Assembly (NCBI RefSeq): GCF_028622115.1
Contig: NZ_CP097263.1
Location: 3,658,001-3,722,000 of the forward strand
DNA from: Kutzneria chonburiensis
GTDB lineage: Bacteria > Actinomycetota > Actinomycetes > Mycobacteriales > Pseudonocardiaceae
Direction of reading: 5' to 3'
DNA: 64,000 bases
Positions within the stretch are counted from its first letter, which is position 1. Each line of letters opens with the position of its first letter. The notes beneath the pieces are model-generated. The model saw only the letters and a list, made by a program, of their open reading frames with translations. It was not told where the DNA came from and made no database searches. This document shows, in pieces, positions 43,437-52,932 of this stretch. Made by a program: the position numbers and the translations under genes.

Positions 43437-43452
43437 TCGATCTTGTGTTCGA
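43437..43452 (+). promoter_or_regulatory. SOS (LexA) box-like site before the HNH gene
   Basis: TCGATCTTGTGTTCGA matches the actinobacterial/Bacillus-type SOS box TCGAAC-N4-GTTCGA at 11 of 12 positions and lies 14 bp upstream of the ATG. Several 13E12-repeat genes of mycobacteria have such boxes. LexA binding not shown. Confidence 0.6.
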
Positions 43453-43466
43453 GTATTCTCAGAAGT

Positions 43467-44609
43467 ATGGAACTCACCCGCGAGATCGAGAACAGGGAAC
43501 CCACCGGGGCCATGTTCGATCTGGTGGTGGGTGCGGATCCCGCGAGCCTGACCCAAGAACAGTTGGTCAATTTTGTGGGGGTGGCCCGGAAGGTGCGGGC
43601 GGTGTGTGAATGGGCCGAACATGAGGCCCTCAACCACATCGACGACCTGACTGAGTTGGCGATGGCGACGAAGGTCTCGGAGCCGGCGCTGGCCCGGTCC
43701 CAGGAGATCGCCGCTGCCTTGGAGACTCATCCCGCGCTGGCGGAGCGGTTCCGTCGGGGTGAGATCGACCTGGCCCGGTTCGCGGCAGTGTGGGAGCGGA
43801 CCCGCCATCTGTCGGATCCTGCGCAGGTCGCCGAGGTCGACCGGGCCCTGGCTGAGGAGGCCGCTGGGATGACTCGGACTCAGGTGTGTCGCAAGGCCAC
43901 CGCGCTGGTCGCAAAGGCCGATCCGGATGGTTATGAGCAGCGCTGCCACAAGGCCAAAGACGACCGGCAGGTCGGGCTCTCGGCCTTGCCCGACGGCATG
44001 GCCAAACTGGTGTGGATCCTCCCCGCCACTGAAGCCCACCAGCTGTTCCAACAGATCTGCGCCGACGCCAAGTCCCTACCGAAGGACGAGCGCACCACCG
44101 ACCAGAAACGCTCCGATGTGCTCTGGGACCGTCTACGGGGCAAGCACACCAACTGGAACGTGCGGACCTTCGTGACCATCTCGATGGAGACCCTGCTGGG
44201 CCTGACCAATGACCCTGGCCAGCTTGCCGGTTATGGCCCGATCGCGGCCGAGGCGGCCCGCGAACTCGCGATGCACGGCCCCTTCCGGGGACTTCTCCTC
44301 GATGAGTACCAGCAGATCTCCGCGATCAGCACCGACACCTACCGGCCCACGGCGCTGATGAAAGAGACGTCCGTTGCTCGGGCCGGCGGGACCTGCACCG
44401 CCCCCGGCTGCACCCTCCCGATCCAGGAACACGACCACATCACCCCGTGGCCCACAGGCCGCACCCAAGCCACCAACCTGCAAGGGCTCTGCACCTGGCA
44501 CCACCACCGCAAACACGACAACTACACAGTGACTCAGGATTCAGATGGCACCACTCACTGGATCACCCCGGCCGGCCGCCATCACATCACCCGCCCCCTG
44601 CGGCACTAA
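43467..44609 (+). CDS. DUF222 / HNH endonuclease (13E12 repeat family)
   Basis: 380 residues from ATG 43467. The N-terminal helical DUF222 part (about 1-290) is followed by a zinc-type HNH module at 307-350: Cys pair in [12 protein letters not shown], His pair in EHDHITPW, Asn in TNLQGLC, and final His in WHHHRKH; all catalytic positions are kept, so the nuclease is probably active on DNA. The family is multicopy in many actinobacteria. This copy sits alone between inverted hairpin repeats with an SOS-like box upstream, so damage-induced expression and movement are plausible. Confidence 0.9.
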   Translation: MELTREIENREPTGAMFDLVVGADPASLTQEQLVNFVGVARKVRAVCEWAEHEALNHIDDLTELAMATKVSEPALARSQEIAAALETHPALAERFRRGEIDLARFAAVWERTRHLSDPAQVAEVDRALAEEAAGMTRTQVCRKATALVAKADPDGYEQRCHKAKDDRQVGLSALPDGMAKLVWILPATEAHQLFQQICADAKSLPKDERTTDQKRSDVLWDRLRGKHTNWNVRTFVTISMETLLGLTNDPGQLAGYGPIAAEAARELAMHGPFRGLLLDEYQQISAISTDTYRPTALMKETSVARAGGTCTAPGCTLPIQEHDHITPWPTGRTQATNLQGLCTWHHHRKHDNYTVTQDSDGTTHWITPAGRHHITRPLRH

Positions 44610-44732
44610 CCGGGGAACGGGCACCGGGAAAGGACTTCCCGCAGCCACCACAAAAAGGGTGCAGTGTGGGAGTCAAAACCCAGCCACCGCCATCCCATTC
44701 ACACACCGATCGCCAACTCCCCGAATTGGGTC

Positions 44733-44839
44733 GATTTTGTGTGGAGGGGCGCGATGGCGTACAATTGACAGGCCAAGGGCAGGCTCGTCCTGCCCGCTTT
44801 TAGCCCTTGGGCCATCGCGCAGAGGCTCCACACCAAATC
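44733..44839 (-). repeat. Right 107-bp inverted repeat, itself a hairpin
   Basis: Exact reverse complement of 43238-43344. Flanking bases TGGGTC (44727-44732) and GACCCA (44840-44845) extend the stem but differ from the left copy's flanks, while the next bases outward (CACACCGAA 44846-44854; CAACTCC 44714-44720) match the left copy again. Confidence 0.9.
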
Positions 44840-44895
44840 GACCCACACACCGAAGCCCCCCCCCGGAAACCGCCCAACGCAGGCACCCAACTCTC

Positions 44896-45651
44896 TCACC
44901 CCCACTGCCGAGACAACATCATCGCAGTAGTCCGCAAAGCCGGCACCACCCGCTCCAACTGCATCTTCCCCACCCACCCCGAAACCGACACCGCCGCAAT
45001 AGCCTTCCCCTCAGAGTCGATCACCGGGCAAGCCGCACACACCACCCCATTAGCCGATTCCTCATACTCATGTGCCACCCCATCCGTCCGCACCCGCCGC
45101 AACTCCCGCATCAACACCCCACGCATAACGACTGTCCGACCCGTCACCCGCTCCAACGGCCGCCCCAACACCGCCTCCCGCACTTCCTCCTCCGCATGCG
45201 CCAGCAACGCCTTCCCCACCGCCGTCGCATGCGCCGGCATCCGCCCCCCGATCCTCGACGGCACCGCCGGCGCAGCCCGACTGGTCAGCTTGTCCAGGTA
45301 CACAACATCCGGCGCCTCCAGCACAGCCAGATGCACCGTCTCCCCCGACGCCCGGTGCAGGTCCTCCAAGAACGGCCGCGCAGCATCCCGCAACCCCCGC
45401 TGCCGAGGCACCAACTGCCCCAGCTCGAACACCCGCAACCCGAGCCGCAGCCCACCCTCCCCCACCTCCAGCATCCCCAGCTCCACCAACTGCCCCGCCA
45501 GCCGATGGGCCGTCGGCTTCGCCACCCCCGCCCGACGGGCCAATTCGGACAGTGCCACGCACCGGTCGTCGTCCGGCCGGAACGCCGCCAGCAGGGAAAC
45601 CGCCCGGCCCAGCACCGAATTCTGACCGTCGTCTCGCTGAGTGGAACGCAT
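44896..45651 (-). CDS. IclR-family regulator
   Basis: 251 residues from ATG 45651 (45660 is an alternative). N-terminal [54 protein letters not shown], then the IclR effector domain with [14 protein letters not shown] and [24 protein letters not shown]. Divergent from the hydratase operon with only about 40 bp between starts, so it very likely regulates it in response to an aromatic or ring-cleavage product. Confidence 0.9.
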   Translation of the reverse strand: MRSTQRDDGQNSVLGRAVSLLAAFRPDDDRCVALSELARRAGVAKPTAHRLAGQLVELGMLEVGEGGLRLGLRVFELGQLVPRQRGLRDAARPFLEDLHRASGETVHLAVLEAPDVVYLDKLTSRAAPAVPSRIGGRMPAHATAVGKALLAHAEEEVREAVLGRPLERVTGRTVVMRGVLMRELRRVRTDGVAHEYEESANGVVCAACPVIDSEGKAIAAVSVSGWVGKMQLERVVPALRTTAMMLSRQWG

Positions 45652-45691
45652 AGCTGGCATCGTGCCACGCCGAACCGCCATCGTCGACCTC

Positions 45692-46492
45692 GTGACCCCC
45701 CAGATCCAGCAAGCCGCCGACCGGCTCCAGGAAGCCATCGACACCGGCAAGCCCTGTGCCCCGGTGCGCGACCTGATCGGCGAGCACGACATCGACGCGG
45801 CCTACGCGGTCCAGGAGATCCTCACCGCCACGAAACAAGCCGCCGGCCACCACATCGTCGGCCGAAAGATCGGCCTCACCTCGGATTCGGTGCGCGGCCA
45901 ACTCGGCGTCTCCCAGCCGGATTTCGGCACGCTGTTCGAGGACATGGGCTACGCCACCGGCGAATCCGTGCCACTCACCCGACTTCTCCAGCCCCGCGTC
46001 GAGGCGGAGATCGCCTTCGTGCTGGACAGGGACATCGACAACCCGCACACCTCCGTCACCGACATCCTTCGCGCCACCGACTTCGTCGTCGCCGCGATCG
46101 AGATCGTGGATTCCCGTGTGGACGGTTGGGACATCCGCATCGCCGACACGGTGGCGGACAACGCCTCCAGCGGCCTCTACACCCTGGGCTGCACACCGTT
46201 TTCCCTCACCGGCCTCGATCTCGCCCAGGTCGGCATGGTGCTGGAGCACGAAGGCGAACCGGTGTCGGTCGGCTCCGGCGCCGCCTGCATGGCCAACCCG
46301 GTGGTGGCGGTGGCCTGGCTGGCCCGGGAACTGGCCCGTCGCGGCAATCCCCTACGAGCGGGCGAAGTGGTGCTCTCAGGCGCCCTCGGCCCCATGGTCC
46401 CGGTCAAGACAGCCGGCGTGTATACCGCGCGGCTCGACGGACTGGGCGAGGTCCAAACCGTGTTCACGAACGACGACGGAGGTGCACGATGA
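45692..46492 (+). CDS. 2-oxopent-4-enoate hydratase (MhpD/DmpE family)
   Basis: 266 residues from GTG 45692 ([15 protein letters not shown]), where relatives begin; GTG 45662 would give a longer form. Fumarylacetoacetase-like hydratase fold: [65 protein letters not shown]. Adds water to 2-oxopent-4-enoate to give 4-hydroxy-2-oxovalerate. Ends in a 4-bp overlap with the acetaldehyde dehydrogenase. Confidence 0.9.
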   Translation: MTPQIQQAADRLQEAIDTGKPCAPVRDLIGEHDIDAAYAVQEILTATKQAAGHHIVGRKIGLTSDSVRGQLGVSQPDFGTLFEDMGYATGESVPLTRLLQPRVEAEIAFVLDRDIDNPHTSVTDILRATDFVVAAIEIVDSRVDGWDIRIADTVADNASSGLYTLGCTPFSLTGLDLAQVGMVLEHEGEPVSVGSGAACMANPVVAVAWLARELARRGNPLRAGEVVLSGALGPMVPVKTAGVYTARLDGLGEVQTVFTNDDGGAR

Positions 46493-47436
46493 CCGTGGGT
46501 GCGGTCGTGATCGGTTCCGGCAACATCGGCACCGACATGATGTTCAAGATCAAGCGGCTGTCGAGCAGCCTGCACGTGGCCGCGATGGCCGGCATCGACC
46601 CGAATTCCGACGGCCTGGCCCGGGCCAACCGACTCGGTATCGCCACGACCGCGTCCGGAGTGGACGGTCTCGTCGACATGCCGGAGTTCGCCGAGGCCCG
46701 CATCGTCTTCGACGCCACCTCCGCCGGCGCACACAAGCACAACGCGGCCGTCGCCGCCGCGCACGGCAAGCTGATGGTGGACTTGACTCCGGCCGCGGTC
46801 GGCCCGTACGTGGTGCCGCCGGTCAACCTGGACGAACACCTCAGCGCCGACAACGTCAACATGGTCACCTGCGGCGGCCAGGCCACGATCCCCATGGTGG
46901 CAGCGGTTTCCCGCACCACACCCGTCGCGTACGCGGAGATCGTCGCCTCGATCTCCTCGAAGTCGGCCGGCCCCGGCACCCGGGCCAACATCGACGAGTT
47001 CACCGAGACGACGTCGGCGGCCATCCAGACCGTCGGCGGCGCGGCCAAGGGCAAGGCGGTGATCGTCCTCAACCCGGCCGAGCCGCCGCTGGTCATGCGG
47101 GACACGGTGTACTGCCTCATCGAGGACGGCGACCAGACCGCGATCACCGATTCCATCACCAAGATGGTCGCCGAGGTGCAGACCTACGTGCCGGGCTACC
47201 GGCTCAAGCAGGACGTGCAGTTCGACCCGATCTCCGTGCCTCACTTGCCGGCGCTGCGCCGAAAGTTCAACGGCGTCAAGGTTTCGGTGTTCCTCGAGGT
47301 CACCGGGGCCGGCCACTACCTGCCCGCCTACGCGGGCAACCTCGACATCATGACCTCGGCCGCGCTGCGGACCGGCGAGCGCATCGCCGAGCTGCGCGGC
47401 TGGCTGACCGAGCCCGCGGTGGGGAGCATCGCATGA
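46489..47436 (+). CDS. dmpF: Acetaldehyde dehydrogenase (acylating)
   Basis: 315 residues. NAD motif [10 protein letters not shown] near residue 9, catalytic Cys in [12 protein letters not shown] (about 126) and the [31 protein letters not shown]-terminal signature. Converts acetaldehyde to acetyl-CoA. It forms a channelling complex with the aldolase encoded next (4-bp overlap), as in DmpFG. Confidence 0.95.
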   Translation: MTVGAVVIGSGNIGTDMMFKIKRLSSSLHVAAMAGIDPNSDGLARANRLGIATTASGVDGLVDMPEFAEARIVFDATSAGAHKHNAAVAAAHGKLMVDLTPAAVGPYVVPPVNLDEHLSADNVNMVTCGGQATIPMVAAVSRTTPVAYAEIVASISSKSAGPGTRANIDEFTETTSAAIQTVGGAAKGKAVIVLNPAEPPLVMRDTVYCLIEDGDQTAITDSITKMVAEVQTYVPGYRLKQDVQFDPISVPHLPALRRKFNGVKVSVFLEVTGAGHYLPAYAGNLDIMTSAALRTGERIAELRGWLTEPAVGSIA

Positions 47437-48443
47437 CCGACGTCTACGTCCAGGACGTGACCCTGCGCGACGGCATGCATGCCATGGCGCACAACTACTC
47501 CGTCGACCAGGTGCGGGAGATCGTCACCGCGCTGGACGCTGCCGGCGTGGCGGCGATCGAGGTGGCGCACGGCGACGGACTGGGCGGTTCCAGCGCCAAC
47601 TACGGGTTCGGCGCGCACACCGACGCCGAGTGGATCACCGCCGCGGCCGAGTCGGTGACGAACGCCAAGCTGACCACGTTGCTGCTGCCGGGCATCGGCA
47701 CGATCGAGGATCTCAAGCACGCCAAGGATCTCGGCGTCACCAGCGTGCGCATCGCCACGCACTGCACGGAAGCCGACATCTCGGCCCAGCACATCACGTG
47801 GGCCCGGGAGAACGGCATGGACGTCGCCGGCTTCCTGATGATGAGCCACCTCAACGAGCCGGCCAAGCTGGCCCAGCAGGCCAAACTGATGGAGTCCTAC
47901 GGCGCGCACTGTGTCTACGTAACGGATTCCGGCGGCCGGCTGACGATGAAGGACGTGGCCGAACGGGTCGACGCCTACAACCAGGTGCTCGAACCGGGCA
48001 CGCAGCTCGGCATCCACGCGCACGAGAACCTGTCGCTGTCGGTGGCCAACAGCGTGACCGCCGTGGAACACGGCGCGTACCGGGTGGATGTCGCGCTGGC
48101 CGGCCAGGGCGCGGGCGCCGGCAACTGCCCGGCCGAGGCTTTCATTGCCGTGGCGGACATTCTCGGCTGGAATCACGGCTGCAACCTGTTCGCCTTGCAG
48201 GACGCGGCCGAGGATCTGGTGCGGCCGCTGCAAAACCGGCCGGTTCGGGTCGACCGTGAGACGCTGACCCTGGGCTACGCCGGCGTGTACTCGAGCTTCC
48301 TGCTGCACGCCGAGCGGGCGGCCGAGCGGTACGGGCTGGACACGCGGGAGATCCTGGTGGAGTTGGGCAAGCGCCGCATGGTCGGCGGGCAGGAGGACAT
48401 GATCGTGGACGTGGCGCTCGACCTGGCCGGGAAGGCATCGTGA
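47433..48443 (+). CDS. dmpG: 4-hydroxy-2-oxovalerate aldolase
   Basis: 336 residues. DmpG motifs: [12 protein letters not shown] (Arg/Asp/His of the active site), [47 protein letters not shown] (metal His pair) and [11 protein letters not shown]. Splits 4-hydroxy-2-oxovalerate to pyruvate and acetaldehyde, passed to the acylating dehydrogenase. Overlaps both neighbours by 4 bp. Confidence 0.95.
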   Translation: MTDVYVQDVTLRDGMHAMAHNYSVDQVREIVTALDAAGVAAIEVAHGDGLGGSSANYGFGAHTDAEWITAAAESVTNAKLTTLLLPGIGTIEDLKHAKDLGVTSVRIATHCTEADISAQHITWARENGMDVAGFLMMSHLNEPAKLAQQAKLMESYGAHCVYVTDSGGRLTMKDVAERVDAYNQVLEPGTQLGIHAHENLSLSVANSVTAVEHGAYRVDVALAGQGAGAGNCPAEAFIAVADILGWNHGCNLFALQDAAEDLVRPLQNRPVRVDRETLTLGYAGVYSSFLLHAERAAERYGLDTREILVELGKRRMVGGQEDMIVDVALDLAGKAS

Positions 48444-49198
48444 CGACCTCGACGGCGCCGCTCGCGGCCCGGCTGCACGACGCCCAGCGCAACGCCGAGG
48501 CGACGCCGCAGCTGCCGGCGGGAATCTCCATCGACGAGGCGTACGAGATCCAGCATGCCGTGCTGGCACAGCGTTTCGCGGCCGGGGAACGGCTGGTCGG
48601 CACCAAGCTCGGCTTCACGAGCCGGGCCAAGATGGTGCAGATGGGCGTCTCCGACATCATCGTCGGCCAGCTCACCGACGCCATGCGCGTCGACGACGGC
48701 GGCGAGGTACGACTGTCCACTTTGGTCCACCCGAGGGTCGAGCCGGAGATCGTGTTCCGGCTCGGACACGATGTCGACCCGGCGGATCCGTTGGCCGACA
48801 TCGTGTCCGCGGTGGACGCGGTCGCGCCGGCGGTCGAGGTCATCGACTCTCGCTACCGGGACTTCAAGTTCAACCTGGCCGACGTGATCGCCGACAACAC
48901 CTCCGGCGGTCTGTTCGCGATCGGCGGCTGGCTGCCGGTCGGCGACGTGGCCAACCGGGCCGTGCGGTTGAGCGTCAACGGCAGGGACGCGCAGTTCGGG
49001 TCGACGGCCGCCATTCTCGGGCATCCGCTCCGGGCGCTGCGGCAGCTGGTCGGCATCGCCGCCAAACAGGGATTCCCGCTGCTCAAAGGCCATGTCATCC
49101 TGGCCGGCGCGGCCACCGCGGCGGTGCCGTTCGGGCCGTCGGTGGTACGGGTCGAGGTGGCCGGGCTCGGCAGCGTCACCGTGCGCGGCGTCGCCTGA
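48440..49198 (+). CDS. 4-oxalocrotonate decarboxylase (DmpH/XylI family)
   Basis: 252 residues from GTG 48440. Same fold as the hydratase but with decarboxylase-type [31 protein letters not shown] and [40 protein letters not shown]. Removes CO2 from 2-oxohex-3-enedioate and usually pairs with the hydratase. Last gene of the lower meta-cleavage operon. Confidence 0.85.
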   Translation: MTTSTAPLAARLHDAQRNAEATPQLPAGISIDEAYEIQHAVLAQRFAAGERLVGTKLGFTSRAKMVQMGVSDIIVGQLTDAMRVDDGGEVRLSTLVHPRVEPEIVFRLGHDVDPADPLADIVSAVDAVAPAVEVIDSRYRDFKFNLADVIADNTSGGLFAIGGWLPVGDVANRAVRLSVNGRDAQFGSTAAILGHPLRALRQLVGIAAKQGFPLLKGHVILAGAATAAVPFGPSVVRVEVAGLGSVTVRGVA

Positions 49199-49240
49199 TC
49201 ATCACGGTAGGCTGGTCCCCTCGACGCTTGGGGGGATCAA

Positions 49241-50137
49241 ATGCCGTTGCCTCGTCGCACGCTGCTGTTCGGCGGGCTCGCCGTCGCGCTCGCCGGCTGC
49301 GGCGGCAGCCCGTCGCCCACGGCGCCGTCGTCGACCACCACGTCACCGACGGCCGCGCCGGACGCCGATCTGGCTGCGCTGGAACAGAAGTTCGGCGGGC
49401 GGCTCGGCTTCTACGCGCTCGACACGGGTAGCGGCCGCAGCGTCTCCTACCGGACCGACGAGCGGTTCCTGATGTGCTCCACGCACAAGGTGCTGGTCGT
49501 CGGCGCGATCCTCCAGTTGCGGCAGCAACAATCCGGGTTGCTGGACCGGGTGATCCCGTACGACAAGTCCAAGGTGCTCTCGTACGCCCCGATCACGTCC
49601 CAGCACACCAGCATGAAGGTGTCCGAGTTGTGCGAGGCGACGCTGAAGGTGAGCGACAACACCGCCGACAACCTGCTGATCGACCTGCTCAAGGGCCCGC
49701 AGGCGGTCACGGCCTTCGCCCGCACCCTCGGCGACAACGTCACCCGGCTCGACCGGATCGAGCCCCAGCTCAACGACGGCGCGCCCGGCGACGAGCGCGA
49801 CACCACCAAGCCGCCCGTCTTCGCCTCCGACCTGTACGCCTTGATCGCCGGCGAGGGCCTCGACACCGCCGGGCGGGATCTGCTGGTCAACTGGATGAAA
49901 TCCAGCACCACCGGCCTCGATCTGGTCCGCGCCGGCCTGCCCAAGGACTGGACCGCCGCCGACAAGTCCGGCAGCGGCTCGAAGGGCGAGGCCAACGACG
50001 TCGCCGTGGTCTGGCCGCCGAACCACGCCCCGCTGGTGATCACGGCGTACACCACGCCCAAGGACCCCAAGTCCACCGCCGGCCGCAAGCTCATCGCCGA
50101 CGCCACCGCCATCGCGGTGACGAAGCTGGTGCAGTAG
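49241..50137 (+). CDS. Class A beta-lactamase, lipoprotein form
   Basis: 298 residues. Tat-like PRR signal and lipobox LAGC (Cys20), then a Ser/Thr/Pro-rich linker (22-41). Class A motifs: Ser80-Thr-His-Lys83 (SxxK), SDN 138-140, Glu174 in RIEPQLN, and Lys242-Ser-Gly (KSG, where KTG is usual). Cys79 precedes the nucleophile. Hydrolyses beta-lactams at the outer face of the membrane. Such genes are common in soil actinobacteria; no regulator is adjacent. Confidence 0.95.
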   Translation: MPLPRRTLLFGGLAVALAGCGGSPSPTAPSSTTTSPTAAPDADLAALEQKFGGRLGFYALDTGSGRSVSYRTDERFLMCSTHKVLVVGAILQLRQQQSGLLDRVIPYDKSKVLSYAPITSQHTSMKVSELCEATLKVSDNTADNLLIDLLKGPQAVTAFARTLGDNVTRLDRIEPQLNDGAPGDERDTTKPPVFASDLYALIAGEGLDTAGRDLLVNWMKSSTTGLDLVRAGLPKDWTAADKSGSGSKGEANDVAVVWPPNHAPLVITAYTTPKDPKSTAGRKLIADATAIAVTKLVQ

Positions 50138-50294
50138 AAGGCGGCCGCACGGCGTGCGTTGCGGGCCCGTCAACAGCGCGTAACCGGAATTTCCTTTCAG
50201 CACCGCACTTCTGGCGGTATCCAGGCCCGACACCCGTAGCACGTCCGAGTGGACTTTTCGGCCCGGCACAGCGGGTTGTGGCTTACTGGCAGGC

Positions 50295-51527
50295 ATGTCC
50301 CTGATGTCTCGGCTTCTTGCCCCGAGTGTGTCCGGAGACCCGGCCGAGCTGGCCGCGGCGGTGCTGGCCGACATGCGGTCGGCGCCGTCCGGGGAGCTGG
50401 CGGCGCTGCTCACCGCGGACGGACCGGAACCGCAGGCCCCGCCGAGCCTGGTCTTCCCCACCGAACAGCCGTCAACGCTGGGCATGTCGGCGGCGCGGCT
50501 GCCGCTGCTGCTGGCCGACAAGCCACGGGAGCCGGCGCCGCTGCTGCCGGAGCCGGCGGTGGACGACGACTCCGACGAGGTGCCGGAGCTGTTCTGCCCC
50601 GGACCGGTGCGCGACAACCCGGCGCTCGGCGAGGAGGTCAACGAGCGCATGGTGCAGTGGGCCGGCGAGGTCGGCATCTACGAGGGCCGGCTGGACCACC
50701 TGCGCTCGTGCGGCTTCGGCCGGCTGATCATGCTCACCCATCCCGGCACCGACGACGCCGACCGGCTGCTGGCCGCGGCCAAGGTGGTGGTGGCCGAGTG
50801 GGCCTCCGACGACTACTACCTTGACGAGGAGGAAATGGGCGCGGACCCGGCGATGGCCGCGGCCCGTTTCGGCGTCCTGTACGGCGTCGTGGACCCGGTG
50901 ACACTGCCGCAGCGCTACCGGCACGAGCTGGAGCGGTTCATCAAGGAAGAGCCGATCGCGCTGGCCTTCCGCACCGGCATGGAGCACCTGGCCCAGTACA
51001 CGACCGTGGCGCAGATGGCCCGGTTCCAGCACCAGATGGCCATCCTGTTCCAGGCGCTGGACCAGAACGCCAGCTGGCGGCAGACCGGGCGGCGGCCCGC
51101 GGTGTGGGAGTACTACATGCACCGCTACCACAACAGCTATCTGCCGCCGATGATCCTGGTCGACGCGGTCGCCGGCTACGAGCTGCCGGCGCAGGAGTTC
51201 TACCACCCGCGCCTGCGCCGGGCGTTCTGCATGGCCGGCATGGCCGCCGTGCTGATCAACGACCTGCACTCCATGGACAAGGAGGCCGATGACGACATCA
51301 GCCTGCCGATCGCGCTGATGGAGGAGGAGGGCCTGTCCCGGCAGCAGGCGGTGAAGCGCACGGTCGAGATCCACAACGAGCTGATGCACGGTTTCGTGAC
51401 CGAGGCGGCGGGCATGTACCTGGAGGGAACGCCCATGCTGCAACGGTTCCTGGCCGACACCTGGGCCTGGTGCGGCGGCAGCCGCGAGTGGCACGCCACC
51501 AGTCTTCGTTACCACAAGGGCGAATGA
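50295..51527 (+). CDS. 2-methylisoborneol synthase (terpene cyclase)
   Basis: 410 residues; the first 95 are a Pro/Ala-rich extension typical of this enzyme. Metal-binding Asp-rich motif at 172-173 and 177 (DDYYLDE) and NSE triad NDLHSMDKE at 322-330; the C-terminal RY pair is SLRYHKGE. It cyclises 2-methyl-geranyl diphosphate to 2-MIB, the earthy odour. The methyltransferase that makes its substrate lies convergently at 51621-52469. ATG 50304 is an alternative start. Confidence 0.9.
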   Translation: MSLMSRLLAPSVSGDPAELAAAVLADMRSAPSGELAALLTADGPEPQAPPSLVFPTEQPSTLGMSAARLPLLLADKPREPAPLLPEPAVDDDSDEVPELFCPGPVRDNPALGEEVNERMVQWAGEVGIYEGRLDHLRSCGFGRLIMLTHPGTDDADRLLAAAKVVVAEWASDDYYLDEEEMGADPAMAAARFGVLYGVVDPVTLPQRYRHELERFIKEEPIALAFRTGMEHLAQYTTVAQMARFQHQMAILFQALDQNASWRQTGRRPAVWEYYMHRYHNSYLPPMILVDAVAGYELPAQEFYHPRLRRAFCMAGMAAVLINDLHSMDKEADDDISLPIALMEEEGLSRQQAVKRTVEIHNELMHGFVTEAAGMYLEGTPMLQRFLADTWAWCGGSREWHATSLRYHKGE

Positions 51528-51533
51528 CGGATG

Positions 51534-51565
51534 AGGCCCACACCCCAACGGGGTGTGGGCCTTTT
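51534..51565 (+). terminator. Terminator of the 2-MIB synthase gene
   Basis: AGGCCCACACCCC / GGGGTGTGGGCCT, 13-bp stem, loop AAC, then TTTT read on the plus strand. Confidence 0.9.
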
Positions 51566-51575
51566 CCATGCCTGA

Positions 51576-51604
51576 AGGCCCGTGCCCCGGCGGGGCACGG
51601 GCCT
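51576..51604 (-). terminator. Terminator of the GPP methyltransferase gene
   Basis: AGGCCCGTGCCCC / GGGGCACGGGCCT, 13-bp perfect stem with 3-base loop, 16 bases after the methyltransferase stop on the minus strand. Back to back with the plus-strand terminator. Confidence 0.8.
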
Positions 51605-51620
51605 CGATTCCCTTGCGGGG

Positions 51621-52469
51621 CTAGGCGATACGGTCCGCGGCGATCAGCAGGTAGTGGAAGCTGCCCTCGCGATAGGCCTGAAGGAACGGCGCCTCGACGC
51701 CGGTGGCGACCGAGGAACGCTCACGCAGCTCCCAGTACGGGATGGTGTCGGCGGTCAGGTCGACCACCGCGATCGGCACGAGCTTGTTGGCCGCCATGGC
51801 CTTGAAGTACTCGCTGCGCGGGTGGATGTTGCACGTGTAGTGCTGGTCGATCTGGCTGACCGCCTTGGACCGGCCACCGGTGACGTCGTTGTAGCAACCG
51901 GTGATCGTGACATAGCGGCCGCCGATCTCCAGCTGCCGGGAGTGTTCGGCGAACAGCTGGTGCAGATCGACGTACATGGTGCTCTCGTTGTTCCAGATGG
52001 CCTTGCGGCTGGCGTCCTCGAAGCCGGTGTCGAGCATGTTGCGGAAGTGGTAGCGCACCTTGTCCGAGACGCCGCGGCGGCGGGCCTGCTCGTTGGCGAA
52101 CTCCATCTGGGTCTCGGAGATCGTCACCCCGTCGGCGTAGCAGCCGAACCGCTGGTTGGCCATGATGCTGCTGCCGCCGCGTCCGCAGCCGGCGTCCAGC
52201 ACCGCGTCGTTGGGACCGACATCACCTAGATGGTCGAGCAGGACCTCGGCCTGGGCTGTCTCCAGCCGGTGCATCTCCGCGATCACGGCCTCGTCCGGCC
52301 CGTCCAGCACGGCCGGGTCGTAGGCGCCGAGCCCGTAGTGGTGGTGGTAGAGGCCGTCGACGTCACCGAGCCGCAGGTTGACCGGATCCTTCTCGTTGTT
52401 CCAGTACTCAGCGACGGAACGCTGGTAGTCGCTGCGAAGAACCGGCCGTGCGCGGTGGGTTGTCGTCAT
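51621..52469 (-). CDS. Geranyl diphosphate 2-C-methyltransferase
   Basis: 282 residues from ATG 52469 (GAAGGAG 9 bases upstream). SAM motif VLDAGCGRGGSS, YWNNEKDPVNLRLGDVDGLYHHHYGLG near the N-terminus and WNNESTMYVDLHQLFAEHSRQLEIGGRYVTITGCYND, all diagnostic of GPP C-methyltransferase. Makes 2-methyl-GPP for the cyclase. Facing the synthase gene tail to tail, rather than beside it on one strand as in known Streptomyces clusters. Confidence 0.9.
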   Translation of the reverse strand: MTTTHRARPVLRSDYQRSVAEYWNNEKDPVNLRLGDVDGLYHHHYGLGAYDPAVLDGPDEAVIAEMHRLETAQAEVLLDHLGDVGPNDAVLDAGCGRGGSSIMANQRFGCYADGVTISETQMEFANEQARRRGVSDKVRYHFRNMLDTGFEDASRKAIWNNESTMYVDLHQLFAEHSRQLEIGGRYVTITGCYNDVTGGRSKAVSQIDQHYTCNIHPRSEYFKAMAANKLVPIAVVDLTADTIPYWELRERSSVATGVEAPFLQAYREGSFHYLLIAADRIA

Positions 52470-52932
52470 TGCGCGAGCTCCTTCAACCGTGCGGACGTGC
52501 GCCATCGTTGATCGGTGGCAGAAGAGGACTTCCCGGAGTCGGGCCCGTGGTGGAGAGTCGGACCTGGGTCGACGTCAGCGGGAACCGTGCGGTGGCCGGC
52601 CGGCCCAGCCGAGGCTAGCACCGGTTTTCGCGGCCTCCACAGTCCCTCAACAGGGTGGTGTGCCTGCACTCCGTAGTGGACACGCGCTGCGTAGAACTCG
52701 TTGCTCCGTGCGGGTGATAAGCCCTGACCCGGACGTGCGGCGGTCGATGAGCGTTGCTCCAAAAGGGAAAACCCGCGTCCCCGATCGACTGGTCCGATCA
52801 GTGTGTTGCCGGACAAGGGAAAACCGCGCTGTCGCACCAATGGAGCAAGGGGCATGGCCCGTGCCGACCGACCCCTCCGGCGGCCGGCGCGGGCCATGCG
52901 CCCACAGTGCTCCCATCATCCGATGGAAGCCG
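52470..52932. other. Intergenic region upstream of the methyltransferase, no gene seen
   Basis: 463 bp without a convincing gene. It holds two direct copies of AAGGGAAAACC(C)GCG, at 52763-52777 and 52815-52828, about 52 bp apart, which may be regulator sites for the methyltransferase. Open frames here have no family features and poor codon bias. Confidence 0.5.

Larger units (their letters stand above)
43201..44871 (+). mobile_element. Candidate mobile element: DUF222/HNH gene between long inverted hairpin repeats
   Basis: Outer limits 43201 and 44871 are set by imperfect matches (GGTTT...GGGGGG, then TTCGGTGTG at 43221-43229 and its complement at 44846-44854). Inside are perfect 107-bp inverted copies (43238-43344, 44733-44839) and one gene with an SOS-like box. 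It separates the upstream and downstream parts of the catechol pathway. No transposase; no target duplication could be defined. Mobility is inference. Confidence 0.6.

Noticed and set aside
43201-44871. Integron cassette (attC-like) or IS200/IS605-type element
   Set aside because: No integrase, no Y1 transposase or TnpB, and the repeats are inverted copies on both sides of the gene, not a single attC or subterminal hairpins.
52466-52897. 143-codon open frame upstream of the methyltransferase
   Set aside because: Overlaps the methyltransferase start region, no family features, Arg/Pro-rich composition; treated as intergenic.
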